In this document: positions 45,694-53,804 of the stretch, piece after piece
Layout: each line of letters begins with the position of its first letter
How positions within the stretch are numbered: the first letter of the stretch is position 1
Assembly (NCBI GenBank): GCA_964371075.1
Contig: CAYJKN010000001.1
Location: 744,001 to 808,000, forward strand
Source of the DNA: UTCHB3 sp964371075
GTDB taxonomy: Bacteria; Bacteroidota; Ignavibacteria; Ignavibacteriales; Ignavibacteriaceae
DNA length: 64,000 bases
Reading direction: 5' to 3'
Notes under the pieces: model-generated
Seen by the model: the letters and a program-made list of their open reading frames with translations, nothing else
Databases searched by the model: none
What the model was told of the DNA's origin: nothing
Position numbers and translations under genes: made by a program

Positions 45694-47634
45694 TTAGAAA
45701 CTCAAAATAATCCAGAATAATGTCCCAACAATTGCAATCATCATTACCACGGCGTAGAATTGAGTTATGCCGGTTTGAAATTGTCTTGCATATTTTGATG
45801 CAAAACTGATAATCTTTGCAGTTCCGTTAACAGCACCATCAATCACTTTTGCGTCGGTAAAACGATACAAAAATGTATCTGAGACGGCCAAAATTGGCTT
45901 CAACACAACTTTTTCATAAAACTCGTCAACATAATATTTGTTGTATAAGGTTTTATAAAGAACTTTAAATGAATTTGCTATTGTAGTCGCAATTTCAGGT
46001 TTGTTCAAATAAATGTGACGGGCAAGCATAATAGCTGCTATGGCTCCAACCACTGAGGCTCCCATAAGAAGATATTCCTCTAAGTGTGAATGCATTGCGC
46101 CACCCGCAAGTTTTCTTGTTGCATCTTTAAATACCGGTGCAAGCCAGTTTTCAAAAAGATTTCCATGTTCTCCAACAAAAACTTTTGGTAAACCGATAAA
46201 TCCACCAATTATTGACAATACCGCAAGAATCATCAATGGAACTGTCATTATTGAAGGTGATTCGTGAGGATGAACATGATGATGATCAAACCTCTCTTTC
46301 CCTTCAAAGGTAAGGGTGAGTAGTCTGAACATGTAGAATGCAGTCATCAGAGCAGTTAATGCACCAATTATCCAAAAAATCACTCCCCCATTGGCATAAG
46401 CCATCCAAAGAATTTCATCTTTTGAAAAGAATCCTGAAAGGGGTGGAATACCTGAAATGGCTACGGCTCCAATTGCAAATGTCAAAAATGTCTTTGGCAT
46501 ATATTTTTTGAGTCCACCATAATTCCGGATATCCTGTTCTTCATGCATTCCATGAATTACAGAGCCAGCTCCAAGGAATAACAGGGCTTTAAAGAAAGCG
46601 TGTGTCATTACATGAAAGATTCCGGCAGAAAATGCACCTACCCCGAGGGCAAGGAACATATAACCAAGTTGACTTACGGTTGAATATGCCAACAATTTTT
46701 TAATATCGTTTTGAACAAGTCCAATTGTTGCAGCAAAAAACGCAGTAAGTAAACCTACAACAGCAACAATCATCATTGCGTTTGGTGCCATTGCAAATAT
46801 AACAGATGTTCTTGCCACGAGATAGATACCAGCGGTGACCATTGTAGCTGCATGGATAAGGGCTGAAACGGGGGTTGGACCGGCCATTGCATCAGGTAAC
46901 CATATATATAGTGGTATCTGAGCCGACTTGCCTGTTGCTCCGATAAACAGGAAAATTGCTATGGCTTCAAAAGCCCATGAAGGGATTCCGGAGTTGGCAA
47001 CAAATGGAAGAACTTCACTAAAATTCAGACTGCCAAAATAGTAGAAGATAAAAAACATCCCTACTAAAAATCCAAAATCACCGATTCTGTTAACTACAAA
47101 TGCTTTTTTTGAAGCATCTGCAACAGTTCCTTTTTCAAACTTGCGATCGTAGTAAAATCCAATCAACAGATAAGAACAGAGACCTACTCCCTCCCATCCA
47201 AGAAACATCAAAACAAAATTATCTGCAAGAACGAGGTTCATCATCGCGACGATAAAAAGGTTCAAATAAGCGAAAAAACGCCAAAAACCTTTATCGCCAT
47301 GCATATACCCAATCGAGTAAACATGGATGATAAATCCCACACCGGTAACGATGAGCGACATTGTCAAGGAAAGCTGATCCACCTGATAACTGAATGCGGT
47401 GTTTATTCCGCCTGCTTGTATCCAGGTAAACCACTCAACAATACGACTCCGTTTCTCTGCGGGAAGTCCGAGTGTTTCAAAAAACGAGAAAGCGATCACA
47501 ATAAAAGCAAGTCCAACCATTCCGGCTCCGATGGAACCGATGATCTTCTCGTTTTTTATGAGTCTTCCAAATAATCCGTTGATCAAAAAACCGATCAACG
47601 GGAATAATACGGCTAAGTAAATGTATTCTGTCAT
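45694..47634 (-). CDS. nuoL: NADH-quinone oxidoreductase subunit L
   Basis: The distal antiporter-like subunit of complex I, 646 residues with 15-16 helices and the long lateral helix region near the C-terminus. Family blocks are LMFLGWEGVGLCSYLLIGFYY, SAQIPLYIWLPDAMAGPTPV, HAATMVTAGIYLVAR and DIKKLLAYSTVSQLGYMFLA. A histidine-rich loop (DHHHVHPHE) lies near residue 455. Confidence 0.97.
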   Translation of the reverse strand: MTEYIYLAVLFPLIGFLINGLFGRLIKNEKIIGSIGAGMVGLAFIVIAFSFFETLGLPAEKRSRIVEWFTWIQAGGINTAFSYQVDQLSLTMSLIVTGVGFIIHVYSIGYMHGDKGFWRFFAYLNLFIVAMMNLVLADNFVLMFLGWEGVGLCSYLLIGFYYDRKFEKGTVADASKKAFVVNRIGDFGFLVGMFFIFYYFGSLNFSEVLPFVANSGIPSWAFEAIAIFLFIGATGKSAQIPLYIWLPDAMAGPTPVSALIHAATMVTAGIYLVARTSVIFAMAPNAMMIVAVVGLLTAFFAATIGLVQNDIKKLLAYSTVSQLGYMFLALGVGAFSAGIFHVMTHAFFKALLFLGAGSVIHGMHEEQDIRNYGGLKKYMPKTFLTFAIGAVAISGIPPLSGFFSKDEILWMAYANGGVIFWIIGALTALMTAFYMFRLLTLTFEGKERFDHHHVHPHESPSIMTVPLMILAVLSIIGGFIGLPKVFVGEHGNLFENWLAPVFKDATRKLAGGAMHSHLEEYLLMGASVVGAIAAIMLARHIYLNKPEIATTIANSFKVLYKTLYNKYYVDEFYEKVVLKPILAVSDTFLYRFTDAKVIDGAVNGTAKIISFASKYARQFQTGITQFYAVVMMIAIVGTLFWIILSF

Positions 47635-47657
47635 AGCGTGTGTGATATTTTAGTAGA

Positions 47658-47960
47658 CTACCACTTTAAAATGTTAATTTCATCGATGTTGATTGTTAAT
47701 TTGTTTCTGAAAATAGCTATAATGATCGCAAGACCAATCGCCACTTCAGCGGCTGCCACCGCCATTACAAAAAATACGAACAACTGCCCAATAACATCTC
47801 CAAAAAATGAAGAATAGGCAACGAAAGTCAGATTTGCCGAATTAAGCATTAGCTCAATCGACATAAATACCACAATCGCATTCCTTCTGGTGAGTACCCC
47901 GGTTACTCCGGTTACAAACATAAAGGCACTTAAAATAAGGTAATATTCTAATGGAATCAT
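47658..47960 (-). CDS. nuoK: NADH-quinone oxidoreductase subunit K
   Basis: A 100-residue membrane subunit with three helices. MSIELMLNSANLTFVAYS carries the conserved helix-2 glutamate, and MAVAAAEVAIGLAIIIAIFR the second one. It lies between nuoJ and nuoL with short gaps (8 and 23 nt). Confidence 0.96.
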   Translation of the reverse strand: MIPLEYYLILSAFMFVTGVTGVLTRRNAIVVFMSIELMLNSANLTFVAYSSFFGDVIGQLFVFFVMAVAAAEVAIGLAIIIAIFRNKLTINIDEINILKW

Positions 47961-47968
47961 ACTTATTG

Positions 47969-48478
47969 TTAATCCATTTTCTTTTTAGAAAGTACTAATG
48001 CACCAATTGTGGCGGTGAGCAAAACAAATGCAATTGCCTCAAAAGGTAAAAGGTAGGTAGTATAGAGTTCACGACCGATAAATTCGATGGTTCCGATCTC
48101 AACTCTGCGGGCTTCATCAACCATTTTCCCCGGCATTGCAAAAAATATCGAGTAAATAATCTGCAGGAACATGAGAATACCAACAACAATCGCCATAAAT
48201 TTCTGCTGCGGACGATCCTTAAAATATGATTTTTCCTGGGCAGGTCTCAATAACATCAAGACAAACAAAAAAAGCACCATAATTGCACCGGCATATACAA
48301 TCACCTGAACCACTGCAATAAACTGAGCTCTTAACAGCAGGTAAATCCCCGAAAGTGCGCCAAAATTCAACACTAAAAATAGTGCGGATATAACCGGATT
48401 TTTCCGCGTGACCATCAAAATCGATGATGCCACCGCTATTAGAGCGAAAAATCCAAATAATCCCTGTTCCAATGTCAT
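47969..48478 (-). CDS. nuoJ: NADH-quinone oxidoreductase subunit J
   Basis: A 169-residue membrane subunit with five helices. VVQVIVYAGAIMVLFLFVLMLL is the conserved helix-3 region with its pi-bulge tyrosine. It is the first gene of the cluster. Subunits A-I are not upstream, where a promoter and non-coding DNA lie instead. Confidence 0.95.
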   Translation of the reverse strand: MTLEQGLFGFFALIAVASSILMVTRKNPVISALFLVLNFGALSGIYLLLRAQFIAVVQVIVYAGAIMVLFLFVLMLLRPAQEKSYFKDRPQQKFMAIVVGILMFLQIIYSIFFAMPGKMVDEARRVEIGTIEFIGRELYTTYLLPFEAIAFVLLTATIGALVLSKKKMD

Positions 48479-48526
48479 CGAAAAATTCCTGATTTGATAG
48501 TTTAAAACTCAAAATTAATCAAAAGT

Positions 48527-48558
48527 CAAATATAACTTTTTAATACTATTTAATCAAA
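48527..48558 (-). promoter_or_regulatory. Bacteroidota-type promoter of nuoJKLMN
   Basis: On the minus strand TTTG (48558-48555) is followed after 20 nt by TATATTTG (48534-48527), matching both boxes of the Bacteroidota sigma consensus and its spacing. The -7 box is 48 nt before the nuoJ start. Confidence 0.65.
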
Positions 48559-48627
48559 AATTATTCGTTTCTCATATCAAAAACCCCCTGCGAATGGTGG
48601 AACTTTTAACTGTCCCACGACTTTTCG

Positions 48628-48733
48628 TTTTGCAGACGGCAATCGGGACGCTACGAATATTTATTTCCCTTAGGGAAAATAGCAGAAAATTCATCTCTTA
48701 CGGTTGATTATTTTGCAGACGGCAATCGGGACG
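48628..48733. repeat. Two direct copies of a 23-nt sequence
   Basis: The 23 nt beginning TTTTGCAGACGGCAATC and ending GGGACG occur identically at 48628-48650 and 48711-48733, 83 nt apart, with unrelated sequence between. It is higher in GC than its surroundings. Only two copies are present, so it is not an array. Confidence 0.75.
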
Positions 48734-48765
48734 ATTACCACTCCTCACACTTACGCTTAAAATCC

Positions 48766-48852
48766 CAATCCGCGATAATCCGCCTCATCCACCTCATCCG
48801 CGTTCTATCAAAAAACTTCTGTGGAATCTGTGAAAATCAGTGATATCCGCGT
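48766..48852. repeat. ATCCGCG / TCTGTG degenerate repeat tract
   Basis: ATCCGC-type units recur at 48768, 48778, 48787 (ATCCACC), 48796 and 48845. Between them TTCTGTGG, AATCTGTG and AATCAGTG follow one another at about 8-nt steps. This is a short-period decayed repeat of the same general design as the tracts at 553-696 and 22539-22586, with a different unit. Confidence 0.6.
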
Positions 48853-48911
48853 AACTAACCCTCCCCTCAATCTGTACTCCTTTCAGCATTTCCCACCCCG
48901 ATGATTTTCAT

Positions 48912-48919
48912 TATATTTG
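48912..48919 (+). promoter_or_regulatory. Candidate -7 element of hrcA
   Basis: TATATTTG matches TAnnTTTG and lies 39 nt before the proposed CTG start. No convincing -33 box is seen at the right distance. Confidence 0.4.
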
Positions 48920-48958
48920 CAGGTTAAGAACTTTTTATTTCTTTAAAACGGAGTTATT

Positions 48959-50038
48959 CTGAGCATTCATGGAGCAGAGCTTTCTGCACGGGAGAAAAGT
49001 ATCCTCCGGCATATTGTCAATCAATTTATTGTGACAGCCTCCCCTGTTGGAAGCCGGAACATATCTAAAAAATTTGATATTGGCCTTTCACCCGCCACGG
49101 TTCGAAATATTATGGCTGATCTTGAGGATTCAGGCTATATCGGACATCCACATACTTCTGCAGGCAGAGTCCCCACGGATAAAGGATATAGACTGTATGT
49201 CGATTCCCTTATGGATACTCCCCAGATCAGTGAAGGCACTAAAGAATTTATAAGTTCCGAAATAAAAACCGGACTTACAACTCCCGAAGAAATTTTTGGT
49301 ATAGCTTCAAAAATCCTTAGCAGAATCACTGATCAACTGGCATGTGTCATCTATCCCAAAATTGAAACCGGAGTATTGAGCAGAATCCAACTCGTTTACC
49401 TGGCATCAAACAAAATCCTGGTAGTTATAAGCATTGCTTCAGGTCTTGTAAAAACAATAACTCTTGAACTTTCAAGCAATATCGAAGAAAAACAGATTGA
49501 TGCTGTTGAACAGGTGCTCAATGAAAGACTTGCAGGACTGCGACTTAAAGAGATTAAAAACTCAATGAATGAAAGACTCAAAGATACCGGACTTGAGGGC
49601 AACCCGATTATTTCAATTTTATACGACTCTGCAGATAAACTGTTCAAAGATTTTAACACTGACAACAAAGTTATGCTCTCAGGGGCCAGGAATCTCCTTA
49701 GACATCCTGAATTTGAAGACCCGGTAAAATTTGAAAATATTGTTGAATTAATTGAAGAAAAGGATATTATTATCCACATCTTCGAAAACAGTTCCGGCAT
49801 TTTCCTTGAAAAATCCTCATCCATCCAGGGTGTAAATATTGTAATCGGCAAAGAACTCCCATACGGTCAGACTGATGACTACAGTTTCGTCGTTAAAGAG
49901 TACAAGGTTGGAGAAAATACCGGAGCAATGGGAATTATTGGTCCCAAACGGATGGATTACGCCAAAATTATTGCAATAGTGGATTTCACAGCAGGTTTAT
50001 TAACCGAATTGTTGACCAGAAATCAAAACAATGCTTAA
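48959..50038 (+). CDS. hrcA: Heat-inducible transcription repressor HrcA, apparently starting at CTG
   Basis: Represses heat-shock genes by binding CIRCE sites. The family starts with a winged helix of the type LSAREKSILRHIVNQFIVTASPVGSR, present here only if translation begins upstream of the first conventional start (GTG, 49031). The frame is open back to a TAA. A GGAG (48950-48953) lies 5 nt before a CTG at 48959, giving SIHGAELSARE. The rest includes SPATVRNIMADLEDSGYI and the C-terminal domain with GPKRMDYAKIIAIVDF. With the CTG start it has 359 residues, close to the family norm. grpE and dnaJ follow. Confidence 0.92.
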   Translation: MSIHGAELSAREKSILRHIVNQFIVTASPVGSRNISKKFDIGLSPATVRNIMADLEDSGYIGHPHTSAGRVPTDKGYRLYVDSLMDTPQISEGTKEFISSEIKTGLTTPEEIFGIASKILSRITDQLACVIYPKIETGVLSRIQLVYLASNKILVVISIASGLVKTITLELSSNIEEKQIDAVEQVLNERLAGLRLKEIKNSMNERLKDTGLEGNPIISILYDSADKLFKDFNTDNKVMLSGARNLLRHPEFEDPVKFENIVELIEEKDIIIHIFENSSGIFLEKSSSIQGVNIVIGKELPYGQTDDYSFVVKEYKVGENTGAMGIIGPKRMDYAKIIAIVDFTAGLLTELLTRNQNNA

Positions 50039-50094
50039 AATATTATTTGATTGTTGAATTTTTTTCATCAATTATTGGTTAAATTGGAGAAAAT

Positions 50095-50754
50095 ATGAAA
50101 TTTAGAAAAAAAGAAAGTAGTGAATTGAAGGACGAAAATTTGAACCCTGAAACTGAATCCACTCCTCTTAATGAAGAGGAATCGGTTGAAAATCCAACTG
50201 AGGAGATACCCGTTAATCAGGATAAAAAAACAAAAACTACAGAAGTTGATGAATTAAAAACCGAAGTTGCCAAGCTGACAACACAGGTTGACGAATTGCG
50301 TGATCTGCTTGCCCGCAGAATTGCTGAAATCGATAATATTAAAAGAAGACACCGTGAAGAAACATTAAAAACATGGTCGGATGCCGAGGGCAGATTCATA
50401 ACATCCCTTCTGCCGATTATTGATAATTTCGATCGTGCGGCTGAAATTGCCCCAAAAACCGAGGATAAACAAAAGATTATCGATGGTTTTATCCTCATCC
50501 ATGATTCACTTGCAAAACTTCTTGAACAGAAAGGTTTACAGAAGATTGAAGCAAAAGGGAAACAGTTTGACTACAATCTTCACAACGCGATTATGCGTCA
50601 ACCTAATGCCGATGTAGAACCCGATACCGTTCTTGAAGAAGTGCAACCCGGATATATCTACAAAGATCAGATTCTGAGACACACTAATGTTATTATAAGT
50701 GAAATGCCCGATAACGAATCCGGAGTTAATTCTGAAGAGGAGACAGAAAATTAA
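50095..50754 (+). CDS. grpE: Nucleotide exchange factor GrpE
   Basis: Releases ADP from DnaK. The 219 residues comprise an acidic disordered N-terminus (about 1-55), a long dimerising coiled coil (VDELKTEVAKLTTQVDELRD), then RRHREETLKTWSDAEGRF and a beta-wing ending with the family motif VLEEVQPGYIYKDQILRHTNVIIS. TTGGAG before the ATG is a good ribosome-binding site. dnaJ follows after 3 nt. DnaK itself is not in the window. Confidence 0.96.
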   Translation: MKFRKKESSELKDENLNPETESTPLNEEESVENPTEEIPVNQDKKTKTTEVDELKTEVAKLTTQVDELRDLLARRIAEIDNIKRRHREETLKTWSDAEGRFITSLLPIIDNFDRAAEIAPKTEDKQKIIDGFILIHDSLAKLLEQKGLQKIEAKGKQFDYNLHNAIMRQPNADVEPDTVLEEVQPGYIYKDQILRHTNVIISEMPDNESGVNSEEETEN

Positions 50755-50757
50755 GTT

Positions 50758-51912
50758 ATGAGTAAAAAAGATTATTATGAGATACTTGGCGTAACAAAAA
50801 ACGCTTCAAAGGATGAAATAAAACAAGCATATCGCAAAATTGCGATGCAGTATCACCCCGACAGAAACCCCGACAACAAGGAAGCTGAAGATAAATTTAA
50901 AGAAGCTGCCGAAGCTTATGAAGTCTTGAGTGATGATGAAAAAAGGTCAAAATATGATCGTTTTGGTCACCAGGCGTTTGGTGCAGGTGGCGGACAACAA
51001 GGATTCACAGATATTAATGATATTTTCTCCCATTTCTCCGATGTTTTTGGTGGAGGTGGTGGTTCCATATTTGATGATATTTTTGGTGGAGGTGGTGGAA
51101 GACGCGGCGGCAGAAAAAGAAGTTCAGGCACACCGGGAAGTGATCTTAGAGTAAATTTAAAATTAAAACTCGAAGAAATTTCCACCGGGACTACAAAAAC
51201 AATAAAAATCAACAAATTTGTTAAATGTGACTCATGTACCGGAAGTGGATCAGACAGCGGCTCGAGTAAAAAAACATGTCCTGCATGTAACGGTTCCGGT
51301 GAAATTAGAAATGTATCCAGATCAGTTTTTGGCCAGTTTGTTAATATCCAGCCTTGTGCTAATTGTAATGGTGAAGGAAGTGTCATCGATAAACCATGCA
51401 AAAAGTGCCACGGTGATGGTCGGGTCAAATCTGAAGTTACTGAGAGCATTGATGTACCGGCAGGAGTAAGTGCTGAAATGCAACTAAGCCTGCGAGGCAG
51501 AGGAAATGCAGGTTTGCGGGGTGGACCAAGTGGTGATCTTCTCGTCGGTTTCCAGGAAATAGAACATGAACATTTTAAAAGAGATGGAGATAATATCACC
51601 TATCAACTCTTTATCAGTTTTCCGCAAGCCGTGTTTGGAGACGAAGTAGAAATTCCAACACTAACCGGTAAAGCGAAACTTTCGATTGATGCAGGAAGTC
51701 GTGCCGGAAAAATCCTTAGAATGGCAGGTAAAGGGTTACCGAGTGTGAACGACCGAAGCCACAGAAGAGGTGACCAACTTGTCGAAGTTAATATCATCGT
51801 TCCTAAAAAAGTAAATGCTCGTGAAAAAGAACTTTTAAAGGAATTAATGACTCAACCAAATGTCTCCGGAGAAGAAGGAAGCAGCGGTTTTTTTAAGAAA
51901 TTTGGATTGTAA
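50758..51912 (+). CDS. dnaJ: Chaperone DnaJ
   Basis: Co-chaperone stimulating DnaK. The 384 residues have a J domain with YRKIAMQYHPDRNPDN (HPD), a Gly/Phe-rich region (FGGGGGSIFDDIFGGGGG), four CxxCxGxG zinc repeats (CDSCTGSG, CPACNGSG, CANCNGEG, CKKCHGDG) and the two C-terminal substrate domains. It is a complete type I DnaJ. Confidence 0.97.
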   Translation: MSKKDYYEILGVTKNASKDEIKQAYRKIAMQYHPDRNPDNKEAEDKFKEAAEAYEVLSDDEKRSKYDRFGHQAFGAGGGQQGFTDINDIFSHFSDVFGGGGGSIFDDIFGGGGGRRGGRKRSSGTPGSDLRVNLKLKLEEISTGTTKTIKINKFVKCDSCTGSGSDSGSSKKTCPACNGSGEIRNVSRSVFGQFVNIQPCANCNGEGSVIDKPCKKCHGDGRVKSEVTESIDVPAGVSAEMQLSLRGRGNAGLRGGPSGDLLVGFQEIEHEHFKRDGDNITYQLFISFPQAVFGDEVEIPTLTGKAKLSIDAGSRAGKILRMAGKGLPSVNDRSHRRGDQLVEVNIIVPKKVNAREKELLKELMTQPNVSGEEGSSGFFKKFGL

Positions 51913-51920
51913 CAATTGAA

Positions 51921-52388
51921 TTGAAATCTCTGATTGAACGGCTCTCAATAAAATCAGGACTTACAAAACTGGAAGTTATGGCTCTCCTTTTTGTAATTTC
52001 GTCCATTACAATTGGAGCAGTTGTTCATATTTTAAGTTCAGATTCTGAAGTGTTGGTTCCTTCTCCAAAGGAGAAATCATCTTACGAATTGTTACAAAAA
52101 GAGAAAAAAAAGGTTGAAGAGAAACTTGGTAAATCATCAACATCAGGGAACTCGTCCACTAAAACGAAAAAACTGAACCCTGGAGAAAAGGTCAATATCA
52201 ATACAGCCGATATTTTCGAATTGATGCGGATCCCCGGTGTTGGAGAAAAAATCGCGTCTGATATCTATGCTCTGAGAGATGAACTTGGTGGGAAATTCAC
52301 AAATTTAGATACATTAAAGGGTATAAAGTCGATCAGTGAAAAAAAACTTGATGAACTGAAAGAGTATATGGTGTTAACAGATGAATAA
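51921..52388 (+). CDS. ComEA-like helix-hairpin-helix protein
   Basis: A 155-residue protein with one N-terminal membrane helix (about 18-38), a charged linker and a C-terminal helix-hairpin-helix pair: VNINTADIFELMRIPGVGEKIASDI and LKGIKSISEKKLDELKEYM (residues about 91-115 and 133-151). ComEA binds incoming DNA in the periplasm during transformation. The start codon is a TTG at 51921, 8 nt after dnaJ. It overlaps the next gene by 8 nt. Confidence 0.85.
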   Translation: MKSLIERLSIKSGLTKLEVMALLFVISSITIGAVVHILSSDSEVLVPSPKEKSSYELLQKEKKKVEEKLGKSSTSGNSSTKTKKLNPGEKVNINTADIFELMRIPGVGEKIASDIYALRDELGGKFTNLDTLKGIKSISEKKLDELKEYMVLTDE

Positions 52389-52938
52389 ACTGTCAGGTAT
52401 TTATTCAGAACACCGGCATTACTTTAATATCGGGTTCATTGTTATTTTGGCAGTTATTCTTCTTAAAGTTGTTTATCTCGACCCCAAAACACTTAGTGAA
52501 CAGGAAGAAAATTTTAAGACCGAGTCGCGACTTCGAATGTATAATCTCAGATCGGCTCAGAAAGTCTATTTTGACAAAAATGAGAGATTCTGTGGAAATA
52601 TCGATGAACTTATTAGTTTCATAAAGTCACTTGGGATGGATTCAACTCTGCCCTCAGGGAAAGATACGCCGGAATCCGAGTTTACATTCAGACCCCTTTC
52701 AAGCGGGAAATTTGTGATTGACAGTCTAAAATTCTCGCCAAAAGTTCATCTCCCCTACTTATTTGCTCTTGATTCGTCACGGGTAATTGATTCTGTATTT
52801 GCAGAAGATGGTGAGTTTATTCGAGTAGACACATCATTTGTTACCGGGAACAGGTTTAAAATAACTGATCCTTCAGGGTATGGTAGTGTTGGTAACCTCT
52901 TTTTTGATGCCCTTAAATATTCAGCCTCCTGGGAGTAG
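52381..52938 (+). CDS. Membrane-anchored pilin-like protein, unknown family
   Basis: A 185-residue protein with one N-terminal hydrophobic helix (about 16-32), then a helix ESRLRMYNLRSAQKVYFDKN with the text-like pattern of pilins and pseudopilins (helix, aromatic, then NERFCGNIDELISFIK). The C-terminal half is beta-like. I see no prepilin peptidase site of the usual type. It overlaps comEA and precedes the PilM-like gene by 2 nt. A pilin-like role is inference. Confidence 0.7.
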   Translation: MNKLSGIYSEHRHYFNIGFIVILAVILLKVVYLDPKTLSEQEENFKTESRLRMYNLRSAQKVYFDKNERFCGNIDELISFIKSLGMDSTLPSGKDTPESEFTFRPLSSGKFVIDSLKFSPKVHLPYLFALDSSRVIDSVFAEDGEFIRVDTSFVTGNRFKITDPSGYGSVGNLFFDALKYSASWE

Positions 52939-52940
52939 AT

Positions 52941-53804
52941 ATGAACAGAATTCTGGTAGAAATTAAACATGACAGTGTTGCAATAAAAAACGTAAACCCG
53001 TGTGATGAAACTGTTGAAAAAACAGTATTAAATTATTCTGTACTACAAGGCCCCGCGTTCACACGGCTTGACCTTAACCAATGCGAGTTGTTTATCCCCG
53101 ACCTTGTGAAAGCCGGACAAAACAGTTTTATCGATTCAACGGTTTATTTGATTTTCCCCCAGTCATTATTTCACACCATGACTTTGCCTGCAAAACCGGA
53201 ACTCTCAAAACTTCAACAGTATAATGAACACAAATTTGAAATTGGTGTAATTTCCCCTTTTTTGGAATCGGATACATTTTCACTTGATGTCCAAACTGTT
53301 GCACAATCCGGATTTAACAACCCAAATTCTGAATTAGTGACTGTTATCAACAACGATTTGTTAAATTTTGCTTCAATGGTGAAAAAAAATACAGGCTCAC
53401 CCAGAGTTAAGATCATTGTCCCTTTTCTCTCATTGAAGGAATTTATCAAAAAGAATTTCCCTGTCGATCAAAAGTCGGTACTTCTCCATATTTCAGGGAA
53501 TTCCATTATCCTCGCATCCTTAAAGGGTGCTGAAATCTCCTCAGTTTATTCAACCAATTTTATCGATATCCCTTCGATTCCTGATATAATCGATTCATTC
53601 CTGCTAAATAATTCATCGGGAAGAATTGATAAAGATACTTTGAGTAACATCTATTTTAGTCTTGAAGAATATATGGTTGGGCTTGCTTCACTGGTGGAAA
53701 AATGGATGAATATTAAAACAGTCGAAAATTTTGCAGGGTTGCCACTTGGAAAAGTGTGCAAAATCCCCCCTGACCTCCTGGCAGAGATCAGAAATGAGGC
53801 TTAG
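52941..53804 (+). CDS. PilM/GspL-like actin-fold protein (tentative)
   Basis: A 287-residue soluble protein. The order of beta and helical stretches (RILVEIKHDSVAIKNV, then VYLIFPQSLFHTMTLPAK, VLLHISGNSIILASLKGAEI) recalls the actin-like cytoplasmic domain of PilM or GspL, but no diagnostic nucleotide motif is clear. Position after a ComEA-like and a pilin-like gene supports a role in an envelope assembly. It overlaps rsmD by 11 nt. Confidence 0.65.
   Translation: MNRILVEIKHDSVAIKNVNPCDETVEKTVLNYSVLQGPAFTRLDLNQCELFIPDLVKAGQNSFIDSTVYLIFPQSLFHTMTLPAKPELSKLQQYNEHKFEIGVISPFLESDTFSLDVQTVAQSGFNNPNSELVTVINNDLLNFASMVKKNTGSPRVKIIVPFLSLKEFIKKNFPVDQKSVLLHISGNSIILASLKGAEISSVYSTNFIDIPSIPDIIDSFLLNNSSGRIDKDTLSNIYFSLEEYMVGLASLVEKWMNIKTVENFAGLPLGKVCKIPPDLLAEIRNEA

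Larger units (their letters stand above)
48479..48958. other. 480-nt divergent intergenic region between nuoJ and hrcA
   Basis: No coding frame is convincing. It contains the nuo promoter (48527-48558), two exact copies of a 23-nt sequence (48628-48650 and 48711-48733), a small hairpin TTTCCC-TTA-GGGAAA (48664-48678), the ATCCGCG tract (48766-48852) and a possible hrcA -7 element. No CIRCE-type inverted repeat is present. Confidence 0.6.

Noticed and set aside
48628..48733. CRISPR array
   Set aside because: Only two direct copies with a 60-nt gap and no cas genes nearby.
48870..48958. CIRCE operator upstream of hrcA
   Set aside because: No TTAGCACTC-N9-GAGTGCTAA or close variant is present.
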